Below the pieces are notes generated by a model. That model searched no databases. It worked only from the letters and a program-made list of their open reading frames with translations, and was not told the origin of the DNA. Positions 9,884 through 22,609 of a stretch of 64,000 bases of DNA are shown here, in pieces (positions within the stretch are counted from its first letter, which is position 1; every line of letters begins with the position of its first letter). This DNA is from Cenococcum geophilum 1.58 (taxonomy: Eukaryota; Ascomycota; Dothideomycetes; Gloniales; Gloniaceae), in contig KV748191.1 of assembly GCA_001692895.1 (NCBI GenBank), positions 1,364,001 to 1,428,000 on the forward strand. Reading direction: 5' to 3'. The position numbers and the translations under genes were made by a program.

Positions 9884-11993
9884 TTAGCGTATACGCTTCG
9901 CGGGACCGGCGATTGGTGGGATATCACCACCCTCATCACGGCCACGCCTTTTCGGGGACTGGAGACTTCCAGAACTGTTTGTGGTAGTGTAGGTTGTGGA
10001 ATCCTGAACATTGTAGTAATGGTGGTATGGGCTAGTTGGAGCGTTATTGGAATAAGTTGTTGGTGATATATTGTTGGTGAGAGTGGATAGAACGGGAGAG
10101 AAGGACATATCTGAAGAGAAGTCATGCTGACGCTGGCCTTTCAAGGAAGGATGGTTCACATAAGCGTGGCCAGGACGTGGCAACCTAGTAGTTGGATTCC
10201 CATAAGCTTGAGAGGATATCGGTATATGAGGAGCTTCGAGTTGCTGGTTCAACAAATGTTCGTGACCCAATCCCGAATTCTGGTAGGTCCTCTGTGTGTA
10301 ACCTTGGCGAAGTCCAGCGGTGGGAACCGAGAGACGAGGTTGAAGATGTCTAGCAGTATTTCCAGAAGCGTAGAGCTTCCCATACTGGGGTTTCTCACGG
10401 AATTGATCCAGGCACTGGTTTGCACCGATCTCAAAACTTCCATAGTTTGTCGAAGGGCTCTGAAGGGTTCCAGGTAGAACGGATTGCGAGAGAGTAGAGG
10501 AGATTTTCTTCGACCTTGTGCGCTTACTCTTGGCTTTGCCCTTCTTTCCTGTACCAGCTTCTCGAAGAGACTCGGCAGCGCCGCTGTCGGTTTGTTTTTG
10601 CTCCGTCAGAACGCTTGCCTTAGTAGCAGCCAGAACTTCCTGTCCGGCTTGTATGGTTTCCTTCCGCTTCCCGTTGCTATGCTTATTGACCTCCTTCGTC
10701 TGTTGCAATGTAAGTAAAGTTGACTGTAACGAAAGGTTAGGAGCCTGCTTATACTCACTCTAACATATCCGAGAGGATGATTAACCATCTTGCGAATTTT
10801 CCATCCTCCGTCCATAACGTCGACACAGATTGCCTTCCAATTCTACATTCCCGGTTAGCGCCGAAAACCGACCACACTTGATAGAAGAACCCAATACCTT
10901 GAGCGCAATACAAATGCACCGAAGCCTATTCTCAACGGTTTTTAAGTTATCATCGCCGTATTTAGGTGTAAGATCATAACGCAAAGGCAGCGTGAACCCT
11001 TGCTCGTATAAATCGATCACCGCATCCTAACAAAAAATAAGTTATGTCAAAGCATTAGGAGCGCAAACAGTGCTTACAAACACTTCATGAGCAGCTGCTT
11101 CAAGATCCTCGTTTTCATAGAAGGCATGGGTGCTGGAAACGAATCTCTTGTACCCATCGCCTCCTAGTCCATCTTGAACATTGGATATATCGACTATGCT
11201 TTCATGCAACTTCTGGACCCAATAATCCCGGTGAACTATCTTCACGGTATCGAAATTTGAGTCCTTCAGGCGAGGACCCTTCCGGGCAGACTTGCGATGC
11301 GCTTTTGCAGCAGCACTATCTGCGAATAAAGCGGAATAGGGTCTATAGATACTCCGGGGTGATATAGTATTTATTGGAGAGTTGGCAGGGATGGCTACAG
11401 AACCAAAGGCGCCTGGCACGACTTGATTATCATAAGCGATTTTGGGTTCGGCTAGAGACTGGCAGTTGTATCTTGTCTCTACATCAAGATGCGTCGAGCT
11501 GTTTCGATTGTCACTCGCAGAAAGATGGCGAGTGAGTTGAAAGGACCTGTCACGCTGGTCAAGACCTGTCCACTCCTCTTGGCGCTCTTGGCCTAGTCCA
11601 ACACCTGGTATTGCGGGGATGGTGGCATGCCCCGGGTTTAAGCTTCGATAGCAATACGAGGACGTATATTCTTGGAGTCCAGCTCCCGGAATATTCTGAG
11701 GGTGTGGTATCGCTGCTTGATTCTCTAGCCGTGGGTCGATTCGGGAAAGCCGATTGGAGTGTGTCTCCAAGGGTAATGTAGATACATCAAAACCTTGGGC
11801 TGTGTCTTCGAAAGAGCCATTGATGTCACTGAAGTCACGCAAAAGAGAGATTAGTGTAATTCAGAAATACTGTTAGATCACAGGCTTCTGCATACTTAAG
11901 AATGGATTGACCATTTTGCGTAACTGGAGTGAGAGAAGCTGGCGTCATGGGTGCCGAATCACCAAAGAGCTTGGCTCCACACTGTGAGCTCAT
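9884..11993 (-). CDS. Conserved fungal protein of unknown function
   Basis: Five-exon model, 630 residues: 11993-11896, 11828-11078, 11026-10898, 10833-10759 and 10723-9884 (introns 67, 51, 64 and 35 nt, all GT/AG and in phase). The first exon begins MSSQCGAKLFGDSAPMTP. The middle is a compact conserved-looking block: HRDYWVQKLHESIVDISNV, then DLEAAAHEVFDAVIDLYEQG, YGDDNLKTVENRLRCICIAL and DVMDGGWKIRKMVNHPLGY, with a charged/helical character. Both ends are low-complexity: Gln/Ser/Pro-rich at the N-side and a Lys/Arg-rich run (KKGKAKSKRTRSKK) then Tyr/Asn/Ser/Thr-rich C-terminus ending AGPAKRIR, which would suit a nuclear protein. There are no membrane segments. I do not recognise a named domain. 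The last intron is unusually short (35 nt) but contains CTAAC and keeps the frame. Confidence 0.7.
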
Positions 11994-13089
11994 TGATGTG
12001 GAACGCAGGGTTTGATATCGAGGAGAAGGTGAAGGTGATATTCTCTGCGTGGTATTTATTTGAGAGTAGAGTATGGATTTCGTGAAGGAGACGTAGATTT
12101 AAGGAGTGGTGAAGAATAGAGTATAAGAAAGAACGCAGGTAGTTGAGTCTTTGACAGTAGTTGCTTGAACATAGGATACTTCTAGTGAATTGGTGAGAGC
12201 AGTGCGGCTATAGACAATAGCCCTATTGTCCCGTGCCAGGGCGAGTTAGCCTAGTCTACTATGGTGAATGGAAGTGGGTTCTGGAACCTGTCCGCCGGTA
12301 AACGACGAAGTCCGGCTTCATCCATTTCTGGCCGACTTCTTGATTCACCTTAATTGATTTCAAGCTCTGTGACCAGAGTATGATCATGCGTGCCAGGCTG
12401 AAGAGCTGACACATTCTATAATACGCGCTTACTAGTGGTCGAAATGTCTTTACACCACTGGGATCAATACAGTCACCCAAACGGTTTGAAGGGCCACCAG
12501 TGGCTGCTGAACGTTGCGGAAGGCAATACAAGTGTTTTCCTTTTAGCTGCCTCAAAATAATATATCCTGGACAAAAATTGAAACTCATTTAGAGTACTGC
12601 CTCAAACAATAGCAATAATATAACGGTCCGGTGGATGCTGATGTGGCTACTTGGTGGTATGAAACTGGACCCAAGGACCTGTTTGCTGGAGGCAGACGGC
12701 GGAATCGAGAGACAACGTAATTCACGAAGGCCTTCGGAAGCCAAATTGAATTATCGAAAACAGTGAAACAACAACCCTATATTTGCTAAACATACAAATG
12801 TTCATCCTATCACAACCAAGGCTCTTGGTAGCGAGTGTAGAAACATACCAATCACTTGGACGGGGAAACAAGTCTAAAGCTAGATCGGTAGTGGTTGACG
12901 TTGTCAACCGTGAAGTCGTGTCACCATAATTGTTAGGAGCACTTACAGTTGAAACCCTCCTTATACGGTGATGATACTTTCTGTAAAACCATATTCCGAG
13001 ATATATCCCTAGGATCTTATAGCTTTGATGGCACCAAGGCTGTTCTCCCTCTGGCAGGAACCAATTCGCGATCTTGTCAGCCTATACTA
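11994..13089. other. Intergenic, no gene supported
   Basis: About 1.1 kb upstream of the unknown protein and downstream of the monooxygenase relic. No supported coding sequence or repeats are visible. It should contain the promoter of the gene starting at 11993. Confidence 0.5.
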
Positions 13090-14640
13090 TCATCTACAAG
13101 CACGCGTTGCTCTGAAAAGAATTTAACAGCCTCGTCAGCATGNGTCCTAGCGTCCTACCCGTACATATCTAACACAGTCGCTGAGTCTGCGTACAAATTT
13201 GGTGACCGCATCGGCTGCTCCTCAATCAGTTCAACTTCCATGGCCTTGTCTCTATTCCTAGCCGCTTGGCCCTCTAGTAAGTGCCAAATGTAGCCATTCA
13301 AGAACGAGATTCGCTCCTTGAAGTGGGCTTTGGGCATCCCCGAATTTTCATAAATGGAAATAACTTCCGGCGGTGTCAGGCGGCCAGAAACCACTTCTCG
13401 CAGCACCCGATCGAGAAAAGCCCCATCCTCCATAGCGGTTGCTGCACCCTGCGCCATGTGGTTTACCATGCTGTGGGCCGCATCACCCATTAACACCACG
13501 TTGTTTTGAGGAGAGGGCCATGTATCAAGCGGGTCGGTGACAAGAAGCGGCCAACGCTTTGCAGTTGGAATCATGTTTTCGAAGTCCCAGTATTCGTTCC
13601 GCAAATCGTTCATATCAACGTCCTCAACCAAAGTGACTGGGTTCAGGCAATGATGTGAGTACTATGTTGAAGTCCTACCTGCCGAAACTGGATATGTGAT
13701 AATGTAGGCATGGGGCGCCATCCAAACCTCTATAGTAGGCTTCGATACGATTTCTGCCAGGAAGGGGTCTTTACGAATCTGTGAGTAGGGAATAACGGCA
13801 CGATACGCACAATCCGTTGGTGGAGGGCTAGGCTTGATGGAAGGAAAGCACGCCGGACGATAGAGCCAACCCCATCAGATCCGATAAGGTCGAAAGAAAA
13901 GCTGCGCTCCGCTCTCGGTTTCGACTAGAACAGGGCCAGATGTTTGGTGAGAGATCGAAGCGACCCGAGAATTGGTATGGATATTGTCATACGAGGACGC
14001 AGGTGTATGGTGGCGCGTGAGGAGACTTCATAAGGTGGAGTCGTCACGAAGAACGAATCTATATACAAGCGAAGCTATCATGTGATCGCAGGAAGCTCCT
14101 GTAGATATACGCTTACCCCCCTACCAACAGATATCACAGCCATGTCTTTGCGCTACGTCGATCACCTCTGATGAAGATGTGCACTGCTTAGACATCAGCG
14201 TTTTACACTTTTTATAAAGCATTCCCAAGATTTGCAACGCACCGATGCACAAGCCACCGAAGTTGTTTCAGCATTTTCTCCATTCTGCTCATGGCGCCCA
14301 TCCAACCTTTGTCCCATCTTTACGTCGCAAATTCATCTCTTCGAATCTGACTAAATTATCGCTGATAACTTGATCCACGCCCCAAGCTCGCAGCAGGCGA
14401 GCTGCATTTGGGGTCAGCTAGATGCCAGCTCCAATCTGTTTCATTGTTAATAACCATCTTTGAATTACAGAACGACATAATTGGAGGTCATACTTCGCCC
14501 AGTTCTGGCGTAGCTTCGAGGACGGTAACATCAGTGCCAGCACGAGCAATCGCGATTGCTGCAGCCAAACCACCAATACCTGCACCCCAGACCAACTTTA
14601 AGGGTTTGTTGTCCTGGTACCTTCACATCATTCTCATTAG
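13090..14640 (-). pseudogene. FAD-dependent monooxygenase (salicylate hydroxylase-like), broken
   Basis: Collinear fragments of a group A flavoprotein hydroxylase. The N-terminal dinucleotide-binding motif GAGIGGLAAAIAIARAG and DVTVLE lie at about 14600-14520. The next piece reads LTPNAARLLRAWGVDQV after a TAG in place of the expected Gln (GAGI-stop-LTPN, about 14428). A middle part includes DGVGSIVRRAFLP, then a one-base shift to SPPTDCAYRAVIPYSQIRKD. The intact C-terminal block at 13631-13155 carries the second FAD motif GDAAHSMVNHMAQGAATAMED. The N-terminal frame has no ATG (a TGA lies just upstream) and further stops fall in the middle and at the end (MYG-stop). One ambiguous base lies at 13142. 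Such enzymes hydroxylate aromatic or polyketide substrates; no cluster partner is visible here, so the ancestral substrate is unknown. Confidence 0.85.
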
Positions 14641-14742
14641 CTTTAGATTGTAACAAGATATTTATTAAGGTTATAAGTGTGCGCACCATGTTGGAGAGCA
14701 GTCCTAACAGCAAATATAAGTCCTTAGATGTTCGTATACTCT

Positions 14743-17700
14743 TTACCAATCCAAGTTCATTCTGGTTTCAACGAGTTTTTCGTCCTCTTCTAATACTTCA
14801 ATTGTGTTCCCAATGTTGTCTCTTAGTCCCGCTAATACCGCCCTCTCGCGAAGTCTTGTGTAAAACACTGGGCAATCCCCGCTGTCACATCTCACCTCCT
14901 CGCCGAACGGTAAACCCGAGCAGCTTTGGCATACCATGTCAATTCGCAGCGCCCTGGCTTCTGATTTCTGAATTCGCATACGCAGGGTGAATAGTGTATG
15001 ACTTGGTTGAGCCATACACACCAAGCAAAGAGGTAATAGGATGGTTGGTTCTATCTCAGTAACGTTTGGAGGTGGCAAGGGAAGCTTTTCACGGCATACT
15101 ATACAGGAGGAGCTCTTCATGTAACTCTCCAGTGTTTTCCGTAGTCCGGTCTGGCCACCAGGTATAAGCGTATTCCAGGTCTCTGCTCCTTGTTGCTGTA
15201 CCGGTTTCGTTTGAGCTGTAGGTACATTTCGTATGCGCTGAACCTTAGGCATTTCGTCATACCAATTCTTGATATTTGCACCAACAAGATTGAAAATGCG
15301 TTCTAGAGGGGGGATCAGGTTTTTCAAGATATAATACTCTGCATCGAGTTCAAGATGATCATCGAGAAGTAGCGTCTCTGGGCTGACGCAACGATCGATA
15401 AGCCTAGCTCCGGGAGCACCGGTAACTACTACATACGGCACGCGCTCCCCATATTGCGGTTCTGTGCGTGGGTCTATAAGCATGCGTTTTGTGGCTACTA
15501 GGGCACCAGGCGGCGGCGGACCCTTATCAGAATAGTTCCCTAGTTTCACTTCCTTTGCAAAGAGGAAGTCTTGGATACTGATACGACCTGTCATGATTTT
15601 TGTGCATTGGTTTTGGAAATACCTCTTCACCTCGGATAGATCAGAAGTGCGAAAAAGGATCTTCAAGGCCTTTTCTTCGATTTTTTGCTCCGCGGGTGTG
15701 CCGTCTCGTCTTACCGTTTCGGTGCCCTTCGCTTCAAATTCGGGAACGGTCTGCGATGAGGACTCGTATTTAAAGCCGACATAGCGTTTCTTTGCTAGAA
15801 GTACACATGGATGGTAGACTTTTTCGAACTTTAGTTTGACCGGACGAGGGTTTGCATCTGTAACGGTTTCTGCAATCTCTTTTCCGATGACGAATGCTTG
15901 ATCTCGAGTGCGTCCTTTTAAATAAATAAAAAGAGAGTCGGTATCTCCATAAACAACCTCCGCCCCCCATCGCTCAACAGAGTGGATCAGCGCAATCGCT
16001 TTCTCTAGTGTCTCTCGGCCGGTCTGAACAATACTATCCGCGATCTCGGAGCAGGGCATGCGTCCCGAGAAAGATGCCGAGGTGTATCCATACGTGACAT
16101 TGGCAATGAGTTTGAGAGCTAGCTGCCTGTTGTTCAAGAGTTGCTGTAGAGCCTTGTCGTCTTTATCTACCTTCATGCCACTTTTCACCATGACGCGCGT
16201 TTCCAAGATCTCTCCAAGCATTTTTGCCAGGAGGGATTTTCGCATCTCCGGTTTTACGTACATGATGCCGTTCGGCGCGATATTGATGTGCTCCTTCATA
16301 AGCTCAAGGAGTTGCGGTTCGCGCTGGAAGTCCTGAAAGCCCATCTTGTTCTGCCGCCCACGCCAACTGACAATCCGGCCTAGGCAAGTTGAATAGCAGT
16401 AGTTGTAGGCGATCATGACACTGGGATACAGCGACTGGAAATCTAACACTAATAGTGGACTACTGTAAAAGGCGCTTTGCGGCTCCATGACCAATGGTAA
16501 ACACTCCAGCGCGTTTTGTTGACCAACTTGTTTGCGACTTGGGGATACCAAGATGAAATTCTCAGGTTTGGCGATTCTGAACATTAATGACTCAACTTTA
16601 AATTGGGAACCACGAGAGAAGACGGAAAAGAAGTCAACACCGAGAAGGCGAGCTTGCTCGCTCGTTCTTGAGATGAGCTCGTTGACCTCCAATATCTCAA
16701 GATTCAACTGGACACGGGAGAGAAAGTAGTCTAGTACTTTTGCCAGATCTCGAGGTCTAGGACTTTTATACCATGATGTAAGATCCTGGAAATTATAGTG
16801 GGGTATTCTTTTGTGTAAGAGATGGAATACGACATTCTCCATCGTGTACTGGAGTAAGTTCAATTCTCCTCGCATAGCTCGCCAGATATTGATCATGTGC
16901 CGACCAGTTACTCGAATAGTGGAGGTATGTGTGAAACCCCAGCGGTCTGTATCTTTTCCAAACTGTCCATGAGACTGCGACTTCATTCTTGAAAATTCGT
17001 CACAAAGGTTGTATTCGTACTTGAGTCGAGCGCGTTCAATCACATAACCCCAAGAGCCGTTGTGGACCTCGTATCCTGTTAGAATATCAGGGTCAAATTG
17101 GCGCACAATGTCCACTACTCTGTTGATGAGATCTAATTCGTCTTCCTCGTATTCTACTTCCACAAAGACTTGCTTTGCAATTTTTCTTGCGATGCCATTC
17201 TCGTCAGATAGGGCAACAATACCAAGGCGAGATGCGCTGCCAAGGGCCTCGTCGTCAGATTGTATGCACCAGAACACACAAGCAATCTCGTCTTCAGTAG
17301 GATCTGGAACAAAAGAGCCTCTCGTATTGACGTGAATTTCAAGGCTCATAATACTCATGTACTGCGTCTCATACTTGACACTGGTGGATTTTTGCTTCTG
17401 TGAGTACTTGAAGCCATGAGCGTTTTTCTGAGTTGGCCCATCAACTTGTGATAAATCTTTGTGCTGTGACTGTTCTTCTGCTTTGGCACTTGCCCTGACT
17501 GCGCTCAGATTATCACGCTTTTGTTGCACGTCAACCAGTAACCACTGTTCAACTTCGATTAGTGATGGAGGAGTGGCGGCAATTTCCCAGTTGAGCAAGT
17601 TACAAGCTTTTTTTCTCCTCTGATGGGTGAGCGTTTCTTTGACCTTATCAAGTACGATAGCTGGCTTTTCTCCAAAATTTGCTAATGAGGTACCAGACGG

Positions 17701-19977
17701 ATCAAACAAAGGTAGATATGGCAAATTCGTGCTTTCCAATTTGAATTCTCGCCCTGCATACTCTCGAGGTCTTTCTGGGACATCCTTGTCATCACTGTAG
17801 TAAGCATCCTGATAGATAACAGGAGGCAAACCATGTTCAATCATCGTAGATTCAATCATACTTGAGCTCGGGGGTATATGACCATAGCATAGGATTTTGC
17901 AGCTCGTAGCAAAAGTGCGGACAGTACCAAGTTGTGCGGCTATCGAGAGACTTTCAGAAGATACACTTAATCCACTGTTACTGACTGCCGAACTCTTCTG
18001 ATTATTCCAAGGAGCCTTGGAATGGTCTGTCGAAGAGCCAGATGAGCCAACTTTGAACGTGGATATAGTAGGACTGTTCTGAGTGTTCGAATATCCGGTT
18101 TGACTCAGTCGCATTATAGTTTCTGGGTTATTCGGATTTTTGACGACAGGGAAAGAAAGGGTGGTAGCTCCATTTGCACCATCGGCTTTGATGCTACCCT
18201 GTGATGACTGGTTTGTTTGTGGAAGATCACTTTCTATATCTTTCTGGACGGTCGTCACAGCCTCCTCGTAGTCTTCATTCTCGCTGCTTAGATTTTGAAA
18301 AGAGACGCGTTTTATTGAATCATCTTTCTTCCAACCGCGGCTGCTGCTATCGTCTGGGATTTTGCCATGGAGCACCTTCACTAGGGATAGCTTAAGTCGC
18401 TTGTTAGGTTGAAGTCGTTCCGGCGAGAAAGCCCTTTTCGTCTCCGTTATACTACGATTGAGTTTGAGTACCGGACCTCCCTGAATCTCATGTACCTCGC
18501 TACTATTTGCGGTTTTGAATTTAAAGTTGGAGTTATATGAGCGCGCTATCTCCGTGGATCTATTTGGTACTGAGTTGCGCAGCAAACCAGCAACGTGTGG
18601 ATCTTTCGTAGATTCCTCTCCTATTTGATTGACGTCCTGAAGCATTTCCTGGACGTACAAGTGGTTGGGGTTCCGAAGATCAGATATAACATCCTCGTTT
18701 GCGTCCTGTTCAACTTTTTGCAAATCGCTATCAAGCTTTGGACTGGCCAAGTCATCCATGGGAGTAATGATGCCAAATTCAATGTCTTCTTCGGACAAGC
18801 TACTCATTTCAAGATTTTGAGGAAAGAGATCTTCCACGCTTTCCAATGCCGTTTTCACGTACTCTCCAATTTCAGCAGGCTTTACCAAATTGTCAAAACT
18901 GGCTTTTGAATCCAACACTTTGCTTTTCTCTTCTTCAATTAGCTCTTCAACAAGCGCTCTGTACTCATCTTCGTGTATCCATCCGCCCTTTGCCGGATTC
19001 CTTGTGTCAGCAGACATGGAAACCAGGACCTCTTCCGGGAAAGGGCTGCTAGATGGATCCGTAAATCCCATCCGCTCTTTTCGGCGACGTGTTTCGTCAC
19101 GCCATAGTCCCGCCATCGAGTGCACAAATTTGTAATCTGGCCCAAGATGAGTCAAGCGTTCGGCGAAATCGTGGTGAAGAGAGCGAGCGGATAATTCCTT
19201 CCTATTTAGAATATCTTGCACGCATACATCAACCTCAATCGAGCAGTGGCTTTGTCGGGGAAATCGGTCGGGGTTTGATACAAGGCTGCCTGGAACGGAC
19301 TTTTCGTGCCACTTATGAGCCGTGCTATTCATGTCTAGATAACTTGGGACTGGGCCTCTGAATCTGACTCTGGAACAGTCGATATAAGCGCATCCGTAAA
19401 GATTGTAGTCGCACATCCATTGGAGCAAGTACTGCAAATGACTTTCATGAGGCTGAAGCGGCTTGTTCATGATCGCACCTTGGTTCAGCAATTCCGCTAG
19501 ACGAGTCATGTGCAATGGATTGAGCATATACACTTTGAGGTAAAATTTATACCCAACATGATATCCATAAAATGGAACTCCTTTCACAAGTGTGATGTGT
19601 CCAACGAATATAGCATTACTATTACCAGGGTTCCGTCGGTAGCTCACAGCAAGGGCACTGTCAATAGAAACGCGAAGTTGATGAATGTATGCACCCACTA
19701 GGACTAGTTAGTTCTTATTCCCTCAGAGATCGGGCTACAAACCGGCTTTCCTGTCTAGACTACCGTCATACTCCAGGAACAAATATGGGAGAGCACCATG
19801 AATGTGGGCGCAGACCTTCTGGCCAGTTTCGGTTGCTCCAAAGACTCGGATGACGGGGACAGGAGGCGCATTGTGCCGCTGTGAAGGTTCTGACCCATGA
19901 CGAAGTTGAGGGTCTAGCTCGGTGGGTGTAGCTTGGTAATGGTCGATGCAGTTCAGCCGGAAGCGGAAAGTGTCCAT
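14743..19977 (-). CDS. REV3: DNA polymerase zeta catalytic subunit
   Basis: Two exons, 19977-19743 and 19697-14743 (45-nt intron with AACTAAC branch), 1729 residues. Rev3 extends mismatched or damaged primer ends in translesion synthesis with Rev7. Exon 1 begins MDTFRFRLNCIDHYQA and contains IRVFGATETGQKVCAHIHG...LFLEYDGSL, the Rev3/Pol delta N-terminal fold. A long Ser/Thr/Asn-rich middle (about residues 350-700) is typical and poorly conserved. The family-B core follows: exonuclease-like region with DPDILTGYEVHNGSWGYVIERA, motif A LDFQSLYPSVMIAY (about 1160), NRQLALKLIANVTYGYTSASF, motif C YGDTDSLFIY (about 1327) and KKRYVGFKYES (about 1377). The C-terminal cysteine modules CIVC...CLVC and CQSC...CDSGDC (about 1608-1690) match the zinc site and the 4Fe-4S site that bind accessory subunits. 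All key motifs are intact. It is divergent from SLU7. Confidence 0.97.
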
Positions 19978-20308
19978 TAAGGGCCTGGCCAGTTGAGAGA
20001 GTCGAGAGAGTTGGTTATGTAGTAGTAATGCTGCATAGTGTTTCCAAAATGTAGTAAGCCAGCGCAATAGTGGAGGTTCTGGTTGATGTGTTTTAATGGA
20101 TGCTCCTGGGCGCGTCCTAAATGAACAACAAGGCGCGACGCGGACATGCCTCGGTGACTATCGCCAAGCCTTGTCCCAGCCCTGTGAAACTCACCTAGGT
20201 GCATGGGTAGATCTTCGACCTCACTCAATTCTAGCCACAACGCTAAGCAATTACCACGACGCATCTAAGCAGCGGCAATACAATCTCGTACTAGAAGTTC
20301 TATCAATC
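19978..20308. promoter_or_regulatory. Shared divergent promoter of REV3 and SLU7
   Basis: Only 331 bp separate the two start codons, so both promoters must lie in this interval. The SLU7 frame stays open back to an ATG at 20096, but that extension reads as low-similarity sequence and is probably leader. I cannot pick out a specific factor site. Confidence 0.6.
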
Positions 20309-21754
20309 ATGCCTCCGGCTGCCCCGCGCAAACCGGCCGACGTATCGGCGGCGAACAAGGAGCGCAACGAATATATTCCATCCTTCATATCCAAGAAACC
20401 CTTCTACGTCGACGACTCCTCTGAATCTACTAGCGATTATCTTGAGCATCAGCGTCTCCAGAAGTCAGAATCGGACTCAAAATGGTATGATAGAGGCCGG
20501 AAACTAGGTCCCGCCGCGACAAAGTTTCGTAAAGGCGCATGCGAAAACTGTGGGGCCATGACACATAAAGCTAAGGACTGCTTAAGTCGACCACGAAAAC
20601 AGGGCGCAAAATGGACGGGAAAAGATATCCAGGCGGATGAAGCTGTTCAGGACGTGCAGTTAGGGTGGGATGCGAAACGGGATCGATGGAATGGTTACGA
20701 TGCAGAGGAGTATAACGCCGTGGTGGAGGAATACAATGAGTTGGAGGAGATGAAGAGGCTAGCTAAAGGTGGTATTAACGGCATGGGCAAGCGGTCGGAA
20801 GAGGATGACGAAGATGGAACGGATGAGGGTGCGAAGTACGAGGAGGAGACGGATATGGGTAGAAAGCAGGCCACATCGACTAGGAATCTACGATTAAGAG
20901 AAGATACAGCGAAATATCTTCTGAATCTGGACCTGGACTCCGCTAAATATGACCCCAAAACTCGCTCCATGGTTGACAGCGGTGCAACTGCAGATCAGGC
21001 TGCAGCGCTAGTTGCGGAAGAAGGCTTCATGAGAGCATCAGGTGATGCTGCAGAGTTCGAAAAGGCACAGCGCTATGCTTGGGAGACGCAAGAACGTGGG
21101 GACAAAAATAAAATCCACCTACAAGCAAATCCTACATCTGGCGAATACTTCCGGAAAAAGGAGAAGCAAGAAACTGAAGCTCGACGGGAAGCGCAGAGAA
21201 AAGCTCTACTAGAAAAATATGGCGGACAGGAGCATCTATTGGATGTACCTCTGGGGGGTGCTGCAGTTATTGAGTCCGAACGATACGTAGAGTACGACGA
21301 AAGAGGTGGCATCAAAGGAGCGCCCAAAATTAAAACAAAATCCAAATACACGGAAGACATTCTCGTTAACAACCATACGTCTGTTTGGGGCAGCTGGTGG
21401 CTAAATTTCAAATGGGGCTATGCCTGCTGTCATTCAACCGTGAAGAACAGCTATTGCACCGGCGAGGACGGCAAGAGAGCCTTCGGGGAATCGAATAGAA
21501 TGCGGGTAGCAGCAGATATCGACGGAGTTCCTAAAGCAGTGGCATGGAGAGAAGAAGCGGTGACTGAAGGACACATCCCTAATGCAGTAGAACGTAATAG
21601 GAAAGCCAAGGCCGATGCTACGGGAAGAAAGCGGACGCTGGGGGAAATGAAAGGAGGTATTACAGAAGAAGAGATGGAGGAGTATCGTCGGAAGAGGACA
21701 ACAGCCGATGACCCTATGGCTACTTATTTGGGCCAAGATGGGACGATTCATTGA
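20309..21754 (+). CDS. SLU7: Pre-mRNA splicing factor Slu7
   Basis: Single exon, 481 residues from [20 protein letters not shown]; an in-frame ATG 71 codons upstream is rejected because conserved sequence starts here. Slu7 acts at the second step of splicing, helping 3' splice-site choice. It contains [17 protein letters not shown], a CCHC zinc knuckle [14 protein letters not shown] at about residues 78-91, then [11 protein letters not shown] and [17 protein letters not shown]. An acidic/basic middle leads to the signature [18 protein letters not shown] and [12 protein letters not shown] near residues 355-385. Length agrees with the family. The usual KWGYKCCH reads KWGYACCH here, a small substitution. 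Convergence is not seen on its 3' side; SLA2 follows in the same direction after about 850 bp. Confidence 0.96.
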   Translation: MPPAAPRKPADVSAANKERNEYIPSFISKKPFYVDDSSESTSDYLEHQRLQKSESDSKWYDRGRKLGPAATKFRKGACENCGAMTHKAKDCLSRPRKQGAKWTGKDIQADEAVQDVQLGWDAKRDRWNGYDAEEYNAVVEEYNELEEMKRLAKGGINGMGKRSEEDDEDGTDEGAKYEEETDMGRKQATSTRNLRLREDTAKYLLNLDLDSAKYDPKTRSMVDSGATADQAAALVAEEGFMRASGDAAEFEKAQRYAWETQERGDKNKIHLQANPTSGEYFRKKEKQETEARREAQRKALLEKYGGQEHLLDVPLGGAAVIESERYVEYDERGGIKGAPKIKTKSKYTEDILVNNHTSVWGSWWLNFKWGYACCHSTVKNSYCTGEDGKRAFGESNRMRVAADIDGVPKAVAWREEAVTEGHIPNAVERNRKAKADATGRKRTLGEMKGGITEEEMEEYRRKRTTADDPMATYLGQDGTIH

Positions 21755-22609
21755 AGCGCCACAGTTCAAACAGTCCTGTTGGTTGGTGTTTTGACCGGCG
21801 TTCTGGAGATAATCTAGCATTTTCACGGCGTTGATGGTTCATTCCATGAATGAATGAGCCACGATAATCATTACTGTAAAACCCGACATTTATTCAAAAA
21901 GATAATGATTCCGAACTGGCGTATCTAACTGTATTGTAACAGTATATTGGGGCTCTCAACAGTTGCCCAAATGCTATTACCTTTTCCAACTTCTTGAAGC
22001 GAGTCTTGGTTTATGGCGGAAATCCCTTCAAGTAACTAATAGAGTATTCAAGGTGATTTCTGTCTATGCACCAATCATTCCTTGGCTTCTTGAATGGGTA
22101 TTATAATTACAAAGTTGAGATACAACAATTCAAAATTGAAATTGTCTAGCCAAGGCTGGTGTGGCAAAGAGCTTCGTAATCTGCCTGTTTTTGCGACCTC
22201 TAAAGTCAAAGAAAGATGAGTCCTGAAAAACTTTTCGATATGGTTTCGAGACTTTTATGATCAAATGAGGTTCAAATAATTCAAGATAACAGAATTGTGT
22301 CTAAATAAATGCGTGAGTTATTTATTCGCAAGATCAAAATCTCTTGCATAGTTCTTCTCACAGCCGGCGACGCGCAGACACCTGCGTGTTATGGTCCGTG
22401 CGTAGATCACATGACCTATGACAAGCTGCCAGGCCCGCAGTTTGCTGATCGAGAGCTACCAAGACAACACATACTCGACAACACCACCTCCAGCCTTGCT
22501 TCTTCCTCTTTGTTGTAGTAGATATACAGTACTGCTAACTATATCGTCGTCTTGTCGTCCATAATATACCCACGACACCCATTTTCCTGCAAAGGAAAGC
22601 TCATTCAGC
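21755..22609. other. Intergenic, SLU7 terminator side and SLA2 promoter
   Basis: About 850 bp without a supported gene. The last 200 bp contain pyrimidine-rich runs (for example around 22500-22520) of the kind often found in fungal core promoters just upstream of the SLA2 ATG. Confidence 0.5.

Noticed and set aside
12259..12588. 109-codon minus-strand frame
   Set aside because: No recognisable motif, no splice context, and no neighbour to which it would join.
20096..20308. N-terminal extension of SLU7 from the in-frame ATG at 20096
   Set aside because: The 71 extra residues have no family counterpart and overlap the REV3 promoter; the conserved start MPPAAPRK begins at 20309.
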